From the NCBI GenBank assembly GCA_016293065.1, contig JAEDEY010000052.1, positions 1 through 14,462 of the forward strand: a stretch of DNA of 14,462 nt, in the 5' to 3' direction. Both the position numbers and the translations under genes were made by a program. The notes below the pieces were generated by a model. The model was not told the DNA's origin. It made no database searches and saw nothing but the letters and a program-made list of their open reading frames with translations. Within the stretch, counting starts at the first letter, position 1. Every line of letters starts with the position of its first letter. Positions 1 to 6,992 of this stretch are shown here, one piece after another. Source of the DNA: Bacteroidales bacterium. GTDB taxonomy: Bacteria > Bacteroidota > Bacteroidia > Bacteroidales > UBA3663.

Positions 1-882
1 TTCGGAAGCATAAGCACCTTCGACAATGCCAAGGCTATGGCTCATTGCGCTTTCGACCATGGTATCACGGTGTTTGATCTTGCCAACAACTATGGTCCGA
101 CCTATGGAACGGCGGAGGAGACCTTCGGCAGGCTGATGGATAAGTCGTTTGCGCCTTATCGCGATGAGATGTTTATCACTACTAAGGCTGGATATGACAT
201 GTGGACTGGTCCTTATGGCAACTGGGGTAGCAGGAAGTATCTGATATCTTCGCTCAACCAGAGTCTCAAGCGCATGCATCTCGACTATGTGGATCTTTTC
301 TACAGTCACAGATTCGACCCTGAGACTCCGCTCGAAGAGACCCTTCAGGCACTGGTCGATATTGTCCGTTCGGGCAAAGCTCTGTATGTGGGAATCTCTC
401 GATATCCGAAAGATGCTGCAAAATTTGCCTACAACTATCTGAGAGAGAGGGATGTGCCTTGCCTGTGCTATCAGGGCAAGTATAACATGCTGGTTCAGGA
501 GGATGCTGACAATGGTATCATTGCCGATGCTGCTGCCAATGGTGCGGGCTATGTGGCATTCTCACCATTGCAGCAGGGACTGTTGACCAACAGATACCTG
601 AATGGCATTCCTCAAGACTCGCGTATGGCTCGTCGCGAGGCTTTGGTTCCTGATGACCTTACTCCTGAGCTGCTTGAGCGTCTGCGTGCGCTCAATGCCA
701 TTGCAGAGGAGAGAGGCGAGTCGCTTGCCGACATGGCTTTGGCATGGGTGCTGCGTGAGCAGAAAGTCGCTTCGGTGATCGTTGGTACAAGCTCGGTGGG
801 TCAGCTCATCGACAATCTGCGAGTGCTCGAGTCTCAGCCATTCTCGGCTGAGCAGATCGAGCGTATAGGCAGACTGCTGTGA
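1..882 (+). CDS. Aldo/keto reductase, YghZ-like (5' end missing)
   Basis: NADPH-dependent aldo/keto reductase resembling the YghZ / L-glyceraldehyde 3-phosphate reductase group, probably cytosolic and acting on small aldehydes. The frame is open from base 1 and gives 293 residues. E. coli YghZ has about 346, so roughly 50 N-terminal residues lie outside the window. Counting from the first codon, the family's catalytic tetrad is visible: D26 and Y31 in DLANNYGP, K62 in TTKAGYDMW and H103 in LFYSHRFD. The motif WGSRKYL and the C-terminal segment VASVIVGTSSVGQLIDN (NADPH site) also fit this group. It is convergent with fmt, with 4 nt between the two stop codons and no obvious terminator. The exact substrate cannot be read from sequence. 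The family call is secure; the subgroup is likely. Confidence 0.9.
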   Translation, partial: FGSISTFDNAKAMAHCAFDHGITVFDLANNYGPTYGTAEETFGRLMDKSFAPYRDEMFITTKAGYDMWTGPYGNWGSRKYLISSLNQSLKRMHLDYVDLFYSHRFDPETPLEETLQALVDIVRSGKALYVGISRYPKDAAKFAYNYLRERDVPCLCYQGKYNMLVQEDADNGIIADAAANGAGYVAFSPLQQGLLTNRYLNGIPQDSRMARREALVPDDLTPELLERLRALNAIAEERGESLADMALAWVLREQKVASVIVGTSSVGQLIDNLRVLESQPFSAEQIERIGRLL

Positions 883-886
883 CGGC

Positions 887-1867
887 TTATTTCCAGTAGG
901 ACACGCCATTGAGCAGAGATTTCACGTCCATGCGCTTCTTACCTGGAAGCTGGAGTTCTTCGAGGGCGATGATGCCGTCGGAGCAGTTGATGTGGATGTG
1001 GGACTTGTTGTCGGTCTCAAGGTGACCGATGTTGTTGCCATTGTCCTTGCCTTGTTCGACGATGCTTACTTTGTATATCTTGACCGGACTGATCGTATCG
1101 CCATTTGCGGCCTTCAGTTCGGTCCATGCTGCAGGATAGGGGCTCAATCCGCGAACCTTATTGAAGATGTTGCGAGCAGTGTCGCTCCAGTCGATGGCGC
1201 ATGTCTCCTTGAAAATTTTTGGCGCAGGCTTGAGCTCTCGTATGTCATTGTAGAGAGATTCCTGCTCGATGGTCTCAATCTTGCTTATGTCGCCTTCTGC
1301 CTCAATAAGCAGATCAACAGTCTCAGTTACAAGTCCTTTGCCCATTTCCATCAGTCGGTCGTGAACCGAACCTACGTTTTCGTCAGGCCCGATAGGCATC
1401 TTGCGCTTGAGGATGATGCGGCCTGTGTCGATCTCGTGGCTGAGGAAGAAAGTGGTGGCACCGGTCTCGGTTTCGCCATTGATCACCGCCCAGTTGATAG
1501 GGGCTGCACCGCGGTATTGAGGCAGGAGGGCAGCATGTAGATTGAAGGTGCCAAGGCGAGGCATTGCCCATACAACCTCGGGCAACATGCGGAAAGCAAC
1601 GACTATCTGAAGGTCAGCTTTCCACTGGCGAAGATGCTCGAGGAAGGCCTCGTCTTTCAGCTTCTCAGGCTGGAGCAAAGGCAGGTCGTGGGCAAGGGCA
1701 TATTCCTTGACTGGCGAGTACTGCACCTTGTGTCCGCGGCCGGCTGGCTTGTCGGGCATGGTGATGACACCTACTACATTGTATCCGCCCTGAACCAGAG
1801 CATCGAGGGTAGGAACAGCAAAGTCGGGAGTTCCCATATAGACGATTCTTATATCTTTCTTGTCCAT
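887..1867 (-). CDS. fmt: Methionyl-tRNA formyltransferase
   Basis: Transfers a formyl group from 10-formyltetrahydrofolate to Met-tRNA(fMet), making the initiator tRNA for translation; cytosolic. The 326-residue product has the usual length and domain order. The N-terminal Rossmann-like catalytic domain begins IRIVYMGTPDFA (residues 6-17). The active-site residues N109 and H111 lie in FNLHAALLPQYRGAAPIN, and D147 lies in SHEIDTG. The C-terminal OB-like tRNA-binding domain contains VRGLSPYPAAWTEL. The position after HA in the signature is Ala where Ser is common, a mild substitution. The start at 1867 places the GTPDF motif at the usual distance from the N terminus. It lies 33 nt downstream of rnhB on the same strand, so the two are probably co-transcribed. 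Initiator tRNA formylation next to the ribosomal operon is a sensible functional neighbourhood. Confidence 0.96.
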   Translation of the reverse strand: MDKKDIRIVYMGTPDFAVPTLDALVQGGYNVVGVITMPDKPAGRGHKVQYSPVKEYALAHDLPLLQPEKLKDEAFLEHLRQWKADLQIVVAFRMLPEVVWAMPRLGTFNLHAALLPQYRGAAPINWAVINGETETGATTFFLSHEIDTGRIILKRKMPIGPDENVGSVHDRLMEMGKGLVTETVDLLIEAEGDISKIETIEQESLYNDIRELKPAPKIFKETCAIDWSDTARNIFNKVRGLSPYPAAWTELKAANGDTISPVKIYKVSIVEQGKDNGNNIGHLETDNKSHIHINCSDGIIALEELQLPGKKRMDVKSLLNGVSYWK

Positions 1868-1900
1868 CTTTATATTTTATAAATGTTAAATAATTAATAG

Positions 1901-2503
1901 TTAAAAGAGTAGCAACTGCTCGGGCTCGGGGAGGAGGCGGAAGCTCATCCTGTGGTATTTCGTAGGTCCGTGCTGAGCAATGGCTGCTCGGTGGTCTTTT
2001 GTCGGATAGCCTTTGTTGACTCGCCAGTTGTATTGAGGAAACTCCTGGTCGATCTGCGTCATGAAGTCGTCACGATAGGTTTTGGCGAGCACAGAAGCTG
2101 CGGCTATCGACATCATCTTGCCGTCACCCTTAACTATCGTTGTGTGAGGAATGTCTTCGAAAGGGGAGAAGCGGTTGCCATCGATGAGCAGAGCTTCGGG
2201 GCGAACCTTGAGCTGACTTATGGCACGGTGCATTGCCTCGATGCTGGCACGCAGGATGTTGATGCGGTCAATCTCGTGGTTATCGACGATGCCGACAGCC
2301 CATGCTATTGCTTCACGCTCGATGATGGGGCGGAGCTCATAACGTTGACGTTCGGTGAGTTTCTTAGAGTCGTTGAGCATGTCATTGCAGAACGATGGGG
2401 GGAGAATGACAGCAGCAGCGAAGACCGGACCAGCCAGACAGCCACGACCTGCTTCGTCGCAACCAGCCTCTACTACACCCTTGTTTAAGTATTGGAGAAG
2501 CAT
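1901..2503 (-). CDS. rnhB: Ribonuclease HII
   Basis: Endonuclease that cuts the RNA strand of RNA/DNA hybrids and nicks at single ribonucleotides misincorporated in DNA, starting ribonucleotide excision repair; cytosolic, metal-dependent. The 200-residue product matches the family length. Catalytic acidic residues are visible as D16 and E17 in CDEAGRG, D108 in LLIDGN, and a probable fourth, D127, in VKGDGK. The conserved helix MSIAAASVLAKTYRD follows (about 131-145), then the KGYPTKDH segment near residue 164. The start at 2503 puts DEAGRG at residue 16, as in well-studied homologues. It is the first gene of a minus-strand pair with fmt and is divergent from rpsL. A promoter-like site lies 24-54 nt upstream of its start. 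Confidence 0.96.
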   Translation of the reverse strand: MLLQYLNKGVVEAGCDEAGRGCLAGPVFAAAVILPPSFCNDMLNDSKKLTERQRYELRPIIEREAIAWAVGIVDNHEIDRINILRASIEAMHRAISQLKVRPEALLIDGNRFSPFEDIPHTTIVKGDGKMMSIAAASVLAKTYRDDFMTQIDQEFPQYNWRVNKGYPTKDHRAAIAQHGPTKYHRMSFRLLPEPEQLLLF

Positions 2504-2526
2504 AACTCGTTGATTTTAATGCGCTG

Positions 2527-2557
2527 CGAAGTTACGTTTTTCTTTCAACAACACAAA
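2527..2557 (-). promoter_or_regulatory. Candidate Bacteroidetes-type promoter of rnhB-fmt
   Basis: Read on the minus strand, TTTG (2557-2554) is followed after 19 nt by TAACTTCG (2534-2527). This matches the Bacteroidetes primary sigma pattern TTTG / TAnnTTTG, with one mismatch in the -7 box and a spacing of about 20. The start codon of rnhB is at 2503, so the leader would be short, roughly 15-20 nt. The position is what a divergent promoter would require, but it rests on motif matching only. Confidence 0.55.
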
Positions 2558-2646
2558 GAAAATTCGCGAAAAAACTTTAAAAAGTGTAATGTTGGGGTAG
2601 CGAACGCGCCATAAATTAGACTCTATAAGTTAGAAAGTTACATATA

Positions 2647-2681
2647 TTTGACCCTTTGAATCAAAAAAGTCACTACCTTTG
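2647..2681 (+). promoter_or_regulatory. Candidate promoter of the ribosomal protein operon
   Basis: A perfect -7 box TACCTTTG lies at 2674-2681, followed by GCA as is common at Bacteroidetes promoters. Upstream are two possible -33 elements: TTTGAC at 2647-2652 (21 nt before the -7 box) and TTTG at 2655-2658 (15 nt before it). The first is nearer the usual spacing. Transcription would start near 2686-2690, giving an rpsL leader of about 80 nt. It is the only good site in the 264-nt rnhB-rpsL interval facing the operon. Confidence 0.7.
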
Positions 2682-2694
2682 CACCGCTTTTCGC

Positions 2695-2711
2695 GCGTAT
2701 ATTATCTACGC
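2695..2711 (+). other. Small hairpin in the rpsL 5' leader
   Basis: GCGTA (2695-2699) and TACGC (2707-2711) form a perfect 5-bp stem with a 7-nt loop, starting only a few bases downstream of the predicted transcript start. It could protect the 5' end of the mRNA or belong to a leader regulator. It is short enough to be chance. The rest of the leader (2712-2767) is A-rich and looks unstructured. Confidence 0.3.
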
Positions 2712-2767
2712 AAGAGAGCAAAATTAGAGATTAAAAAACAAAAATTAAGAACTAAAGTTAAAACAAA

Positions 2768-3151
2768 ATGCCTACTATTCAACAGTTAGTAAGAAAAGGT
2801 CGCGTAGTATTGGAAGACAAGAGCAAGTCACCGGCCCTGGCATCATGCCCACAGCGCCGTGGCGTCTGCGTCCGTGTTTACACAACTACTCCTAAGAAGC
2901 CTAATTCTGCTATGCGTAAGGTAGCACGTGTGCGTTTGACTAACGGTAAGGAAGTAAACTCTTACATCCCAGGTGAGGGTCACAACCTCCAGGAGCACTC
3001 AATCGTGATGGTTCGTGGTGGTCGTGTTAAGGACCTCCCAGGTGTACGTTACCACATCGTTCGTGGTACTCTCGATACTGCCGGTGTCAATGGTCGTACA
3101 CAGCGTCGTTCAAAGTACGGTGCTAAGCGTCCAAAAGCAAGCAAGAAATAA
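2768..3151 (+). CDS. rpsL: 30S ribosomal protein S12 (uS12)
   Basis: Small-subunit protein at the decoding centre, needed for tRNA selection accuracy. The 127-residue product is of normal length (E. coli 124). The conserved TPKKPNSA lies at residues 41-48 and RVKDLPGVRYH at 86-96. K43 and K88, the sites of classical streptomycin-resistance substitutions in E. coli, are both Lys here, so S12 predicts a drug-sensitive form. D89 corresponds to the Asp methylthiolated by RimO in some bacteria; whether it is modified here is unknown. It is the first gene of the long operon. The start follows an A-rich leader without an SD sequence. The 14-mer just before the ATG recurs before rplB. Confidence 0.98.
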   Translation: MPTIQQLVRKGRVVLEDKSKSPALASCPQRRGVCVRVYTTTPKKPNSAMRKVARVRLTNGKEVNSYIPGEGHNLQEHSIVMVRGGRVKDLPGVRYHIVRGTLDTAGVNGRTQRRSKYGAKRPKASKK

Positions 3152-3280
3152 GTCTTAGAAACAAAACCTTTCACAATCAAAGTTGGTAAGGCTCTAATAG
3201 GTTGAGTAAACCCGCACAGCGGTGCAGGTTGAAGAGATTTCCTAAAGAGAAGCAGCCAAACAAATTAAACTAAAGAAAAA
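3152..3280 (+). promoter_or_regulatory. Structured rpsL-rpsG spacer, candidate S7 feedback site
   Basis: This 129-nt spacer is much longer than most in the operon. It holds a hairpin of 9 positions: A3209-C3217 against G3222-T3230, closing the 4-nt loop AGCG, with a single C3213-A3226 mismatch. AACCT at 3165-3169 can also pair with AGGTT at 3199-3203. In E. coli the rpsL-rpsG spacer is the site where S7 binds to repress its own synthesis, so the same role is a reasonable inference. I could not match the fold to the S7 site of 16S rRNA by eye. Confidence 0.4.
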
Positions 3281-3760
3281 ATGAGAAAAGCAAAGCCGAA
3301 GAAGAGAGTTATCCTTCCGGATCCTGTCTTCAGCGAAGTAAAAGTAACGAAGTTCGTTAACCATCTTATGTATGATGGTAAGAAGAGCATCGCGTTCACT
3401 ATCTTCTACAATGCTATCGAGATCGTAAACAAGAAGTTCGCTTCAAAGGAGGGTATCGCTCCTCTCGATGTTTGGAAGAAGGCGCTCGACAACATCACTC
3501 CACAGGTTGAGGTAAAGTCACGTCGTATTGGTGGTGCAACATTCCAGGTTCCTACTGAGATCCGTGCTGACCGCAAGGAGTCAATCTCAATGAAGAATAT
3601 GATCATCTTCTCACGCAAGCGTGGCGGTAAGTCAATGGCTGACAAGCTCGCAGCTGAGATTCTTGATGCATACAATGAGCAGGGTGGTGCTTTCAAGCGT
3701 AAGGAAGATATGCACAGAATGGCTGAGGCCAACCGTGCGTTCGCTCACTTCAAGTTCTAA
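3281..3760 (+). CDS. rpsG: 30S ribosomal protein S7 (uS7)
   Basis: Primary 16S-binding protein that nucleates assembly of the 30S head and lies near the E site; in E. coli it is also the repressor of the str operon. The 159 residues fit the bacterial range. The N-terminal signature region runs over residues 14-35 (DPVFSEVKVTKFVNHLM then YDGKK). The beta-hairpin PQVEVKSRRIGGATFQVP covers 74-91, and the C-terminal helix includes HRMAEANRAFAHFKF. The start follows an A-rich stretch with no SD. The coding sequence contains an internal AAAGGAGG at 3445-3452, a strong anti-SD complement. It follows a structured 129-nt spacer and is followed after 32 nt by fusA. Confidence 0.98.
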   Translation: MRKAKPKKRVILPDPVFSEVKVTKFVNHLMYDGKKSIAFTIFYNAIEIVNKKFASKEGIAPLDVWKKALDNITPQVEVKSRRIGGATFQVPTEIRADRKESISMKNMIIFSRKRGGKSMADKLAAEILDAYNEQGGAFKRKEDMHRMAEANRAFAHFKF

Positions 3761-3792
3761 AATAAACTTCTCACACATTATTTATATATATT

Positions 3793-5916
3793 ATGGCAAA
3801 CAAAGACGAGTTGCTTAAATATACCAGAAATATTGGTATCATGGCACACATCGATGCCGGTAAGACTACAACTTCAGAGCGTATTCTTTACTATACCGGT
3901 TTGACTCACAAGATTGGTGAGACTCACGATGGTAGCGCTACAATGGACTGGATGGTTCAGGAGCAGGAGCGTGGTATCACTATCACATCAGCTGCTACTA
4001 CATGTTTCTGGAGTTTCCAGGGTGAGAAGTACAAGTTCAACTTGATCGATACTCCGGGTCACGTTGACTTTACAGTCGAGGTAGAGCGTTCGCTCCGTGT
4101 CCTCGATGGTGCTATTGCTACTTTCTGCGCCGTAGGTGGTGTTGAGCCACAGTCAGAGACAGTATGGCGTCAGGCAGACAAGTATAATGTACCTCGTATC
4201 GGTTACGTCAACAAGATGGACCGTTCGGGTGCAAACTTCCTTGAGGTTGTTCAGCAGATGCACGAGATGCTCGGCGCTAACGCTGTTGCCCTCCAGCTCC
4301 CAATAGGTGCTGAGGAGACTTTCAAGGGTTGTGTAGATCTTATTGAGATGCAGGCTTACTACTGGCACGACGAGACAATGGGTGCTGAGTATTCTAAGGA
4401 AGAGATTCCTGCTGACATGCTTGCAGAGTGCGAGGAGTATCGCGATAAGATTCTCCAGTCATGTGCTGAGGTTGACGATGCTCTCATGGAGAAGTATTTC
4501 GACGATCCTGCTTCTATCACTAAGGATGAGATCTATGCTGCAGTACGCAAGGGTACTCTCGCTATGCAGATGTTCCCAGTCTTCTGCGGTTCATCGTTCA
4601 AGAACAAGGGCGTACAGACAATGCTCGATGCTGTCGTACGTTACCTCCCTTCTCCACTCGACAACCCTGTGACTATCGGTCACGATCCTAAGGATCCTGA
4701 TGTTCAGTTGGAGCGCAAGGCTTCTTCAGAGGAGCCATTGGCAGCACTTGCATTCAAGATCGCTACTGATCCATATGTAGGTCGTCTCTGCTACTTCCGC
4801 GTATATTCAGGTGAGGTTCCTGCTGGTTCATACGTTTACAACCCACGTTCTAACAAGCGTGAGCGTATCAGCCGTCTGTTCCAGATGCACTCTAACCACC
4901 AGAATCCAAAGGAAGTTATCGGATGCGGTGACATCGGTGCCGGTGTTGGTTTCAAGGATATCCGTACAGGTGATACTCTCTGTGACGAGGAGCATCCAAT
5001 TGTTCTCGAGTCGATGGAGTTCCCAGATCCTGTGATCGGTATCGCAGTTGAGCCAAAGTCTCAGGCTGACCTCGATAAGCTCGGCATCGGTCTCGCTAAG
5101 CTCGCTGAGGAAGATCCAACATTCACAGTGAAGACTAACGAGGATACAGGACAGACAGTCATTTCTGGTATGGGTGAGCTTCACCTCGATATCATCATCG
5201 ACCGTCTCAAGCGTGAGTTCAAGGTTGAATGTAATCAGGGTCGTCCACAGGTTACTTACAAGGAGTCAATCAAGGGTATCTGCTCACGTCACCGTGAGGT
5301 ATATAAGAAGCAGTCTGGTGGTCGCGGTAAGTTCGCCGACATCATCGTCACTGTTGAGCCTGCTGACGAGGGCGTAACTGGTCTTCAGTTCTCAAGCATC
5401 GTCAAGGGTGGTAACGTTCCTTCTGAGTTCATTCCATCGGTTGAGAAGGGCTTCAAGGCAGCAATGAAGAATGGTGTTCTTGCAGGCTTCCCAGTTGACT
5501 CATTGAAGGTCACTCTCGAGGATGGTTCATTCCACCCAGTCGATTCAGATCAGCTCTCATTCGAGCTCGCTGCTAACTTTGCATTCAAGGCTTGCTGCGA
5601 AAAGGCACAGCCAATCCTTCTCGAGCCAATCATGAAGGTTGAGGTTGTAACTCCAGAGGAGTCTATGGGTGACGTTATTTCTGACTTGAACAAGCGTCGT
5701 GGTCAGGTTGAGGGTATGGATACAAGCCGTTCTGGCGCTCGTATCGTCAAGGCTATGGTTCCACTCGCTGAGATGTTCGGTTATGTAACAGACCTCCGTA
5801 CAATCACTTCAGGCCGTGCTTCTTCTACAATGGAGTTCCACCACTATTCTGAGGTTGATAAGAGCAACGCTAAGAAGGTGCTTACAGAGGCAGGTGGTCG
5901 TGTAGATCTTATTTAA
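3793..5916 (+). CDS. fusA: Elongation factor G
   Basis: GTPase that drives mRNA-tRNA translocation and, with RRF, ribosome recycling. The 707 residues cover all five domains. GTPase motifs are intact: G1 AHIDAGKTT (18-26), G2 RGITI (60-64), G3 DTPGH (86-90) with the catalytic His90, and G4 NKMD (140-143). Domain IV contains GSFHPVDSDQLSFELAA at the tip region that enters the decoding centre. The intact G3 histidine and the location in the str cluster identify the canonical EF-G rather than the second, divergent EF-G some Bacteroides carry. In E. coli tufA follows fusA; here rpsJ follows after 24 nt. The start is preceded by an A/T-rich leader sharing the 11-mer ACACATTATTT with the rpsS leader. 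Confidence 0.98.
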   Translation: MANKDELLKYTRNIGIMAHIDAGKTTTSERILYYTGLTHKIGETHDGSATMDWMVQEQERGITITSAATTCFWSFQGEKYKFNLIDTPGHVDFTVEVERSLRVLDGAIATFCAVGGVEPQSETVWRQADKYNVPRIGYVNKMDRSGANFLEVVQQMHEMLGANAVALQLPIGAEETFKGCVDLIEMQAYYWHDETMGAEYSKEEIPADMLAECEEYRDKILQSCAEVDDALMEKYFDDPASITKDEIYAAVRKGTLAMQMFPVFCGSSFKNKGVQTMLDAVVRYLPSPLDNPVTIGHDPKDPDVQLERKASSEEPLAALAFKIATDPYVGRLCYFRVYSGEVPAGSYVYNPRSNKRERISRLFQMHSNHQNPKEVIGCGDIGAGVGFKDIRTGDTLCDEEHPIVLESMEFPDPVIGIAVEPKSQADLDKLGIGLAKLAEEDPTFTVKTNEDTGQTVISGMGELHLDIIIDRLKREFKVECNQGRPQVTYKESIKGICSRHREVYKKQSGGRGKFADIIVTVEPADEGVTGLQFSSIVKGGNVPSEFIPSVEKGFKAAMKNGVLAGFPVDSLKVTLEDGSFHPVDSDQLSFELAANFAFKACCEKAQPILLEPIMKVEVVTPEESMGDVISDLNKRRGQVEGMDTSRSGARIVKAMVPLAEMFGYVTDLRTITSGRASSTMEFHHYSEVDKSNAKKVLTEAGGRVDLI

Positions 5917-5940
5917 TCACTAAAACAACTAATTCAAGAT

Positions 5941-6249
5941 ATGGATCAGAAAATTCGTATTAAGTTGAAGTCTTTCGACCACACACTCGCTGACAAGTCT
6001 GCTGAGAAGATCGTTAAGACAGTAAAGTCAACAGGCGCTAAGGTAAGTGGTCCTATTCCACTCCCAACATTCAAGCGTATCTATACCGTTAACCGCTCTA
6101 CTTTCGTTAACAAGAAGTCACGTGAGCAGTTCCAGTATAGCGCATTCAAGCGTCTCATCGACATCCTCAACGCTACTCCTAAGACTATCGATGCTCTCAT
6201 GAAGCTCGAGTTGCCTTCAGGTGTTGACGTAGAGATCAAGGTAGGATAA
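5941..6249 (+). CDS. rpsJ: 30S ribosomal protein S10 / NusE (uS10)
   Basis: Small-subunit head protein that also works as NusE, linking NusG and RNA polymerase to the lead ribosome and to antitermination complexes. The 102 residues are normal (E. coli 103). Visible landmarks are the N-terminal IRIKLKSFDH, the loop around PIPLPTFKRIYTV (38-50), VNKKSREQF (56-64), and the helix KRLIDIL (70-76). It follows fusA by only 24 nt, so the long S10-operon leader bound by L4 in E. coli is absent at this place. The stop codon is followed directly by ATG at 6250, which opens a 10-codon reading frame in the structured spacer before rplC. Confidence 0.97.
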   Translation: MDQKIRIKLKSFDHTLADKSAEKIVKTVKSTGAKVSGPIPLPTFKRIYTVNRSTFVNKKSREQFQYSAFKRLIDILNATPKTIDALMKLELPSGVDVEIKVG

Positions 6250-6374
6250 ATGAACAAAGTGCGCATTGAGCATGGTGTTTGATGCGCACCCTAATAACTA
6301 AATTTTTAACTGTTTGTGGTGTCTTGCCAAAAAGGGCAGGATTCCCGCCAAACGCAAAACAAGTAACTGAAATT
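6250..6374 (+). promoter_or_regulatory. Structured rpsJ-rplC spacer with two hairpins and a mini-ORF
   Basis: This 125-nt spacer contains a strong hairpin: GTGCGCAT at 6259-6266 pairs perfectly with ATGCGCAC at 6282-6289, and the stem extends inward by five more pairs (three of them G-T) to a 5-nt loop. A second hairpin pairs 6322-6328 with 6335-6341 and 6317-6321 with 6346-6350. ATG at 6250, directly after the rpsJ stop, opens a 10-codon frame (MNKVRIEHGV) whose TGA at 6280-6282 lies inside hairpin 1. It precedes rplC-rplD, and L4 (rplD) is the S10-operon repressor in E. coli. No U-run follows either stem, so neither looks like a plain terminator. Confidence 0.45.
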
Positions 6375-6992
6375 ATGCCAGGATTATTGGGCAAGAAAGT
6401 CGGAATGACTTCCGTCTTCAGTGCTGATGGCAAGAACGTGCCATGCACTGTAATTGAAGTAGGTCCTTGTGTTGTGACTCAGATCAAGACGATCGAGAAG
6501 GATGGTTATGAAGCTGTACAGGTCGGCTTCGAAGAGACTACTGAAAAGCATGTCTCTAAGCCAGTAATGGGTCACCTCAAGAAGGCAGGTGTTGCTCCTA
6601 TGAAGCACCTCGCCGAGTTTAAGGGTTATGAGAAGCAGTACAACCTCGGTGATGTCATCACTGTAGATCTCTTCTCAGACGTAGAATTTGTTGACGTTGC
6701 AGGTATTTCTAAGGGTCACGGATTCCAGGGCGTTGTAAAGCGTCATGGTTTTGGAGGTGTTGGACAGTCAACACACGGTCAGGACGACCGTCTTCGTAAG
6801 CCAGGTTCTATTGGTGCCTGCTCTTACCCTGCACGTGTTTTCAAGGGTCTCCGCATGGGTGGCCAGATGGGTAATGTACAGGTTACTGTGCAGAACCTCC
6901 AGGTTTTGAAGGTTATTTCAGAGCACAATCTCCTTCTCGTTAAGGGTAGCGTGCCTGGAGCAAAGGGTTCACTTTTAACAATTGAGAAGTAA
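6375..6992 (+). CDS. rplC: 50S ribosomal protein L3 (uL3)
   Basis: Early-assembly 50S protein whose long loop reaches the peptidyl transferase centre. I start it at 6375, giving 205 residues beginning MPGLLGKKVGMTSVF, because the family's N terminus aligns there. The frame stays open upstream to ATG 6282 and would add 31 residues rich in features unlike L3, so I treat that as leader. Landmarks are GHGFQGVVKRHGFGG (114-128), QSTHGQDDRLRKPGSIG (131-147) and YPARVFKGLRMGGQMGN (151-167), the central loop that approaches the catalytic centre. Its TAA overlaps the rplD ATG by one base (TAATG at 6990-6994), which suggests translational coupling to L4. Confidence 0.96.
   Translation: MPGLLGKKVGMTSVFSADGKNVPCTVIEVGPCVVTQIKTIEKDGYEAVQVGFEETTEKHVSKPVMGHLKKAGVAPMKHLAEFKGYEKQYNLGDVITVDLFSDVEFVDVAGISKGHGFQGVVKRHGFGGVGQSTHGQDDRLRKPGSIGACSYPARVFKGLRMGGQMGNVQVTVQNLQVLKVISEHNLLLVKGSVPGAKGSLLTIEK

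Noticed and set aside
992..1540. A 182-codon plus-strand open frame opposite fmt
   Set aside because: It lies fully antisense to a complete fmt gene with all catalytic motifs, and its translation shows no family resemblance.
1952..2488. A 178-codon plus-strand open frame opposite rnhB
   Set aside because: It mirrors the codon structure of rnhB and has no recognisable domain or leader of its own.
2563..2570. TTCGCGAA palindrome upstream of rnhB as an operator
   Set aside because: A single 8-bp palindrome without a repeat or known regulator match is not enough evidence.
5574..5581. TAACTTTG inside fusA as an internal promoter
   Set aside because: There is no TTTG at the needed distance upstream, and the bases are explained by codons for Ala-Asn-Phe-Ala. 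The same holds for matches at 10223 and 10806.
5917..5940. Missing tuf gene between fusA and rpsJ as a deletion
   Set aside because: As far as I know, fusA-rpsJ adjacency is the normal Bacteroidetes arrangement, with tuf elsewhere, so this is not an anomaly.
6282..6374. An N-terminally extended L3 starting at ATG 6282
   Set aside because: The extra 31 residues do not resemble L3, and the family N terminus (MPGLLGKK) aligns at 6375. The stretch is better read as a structured leader.
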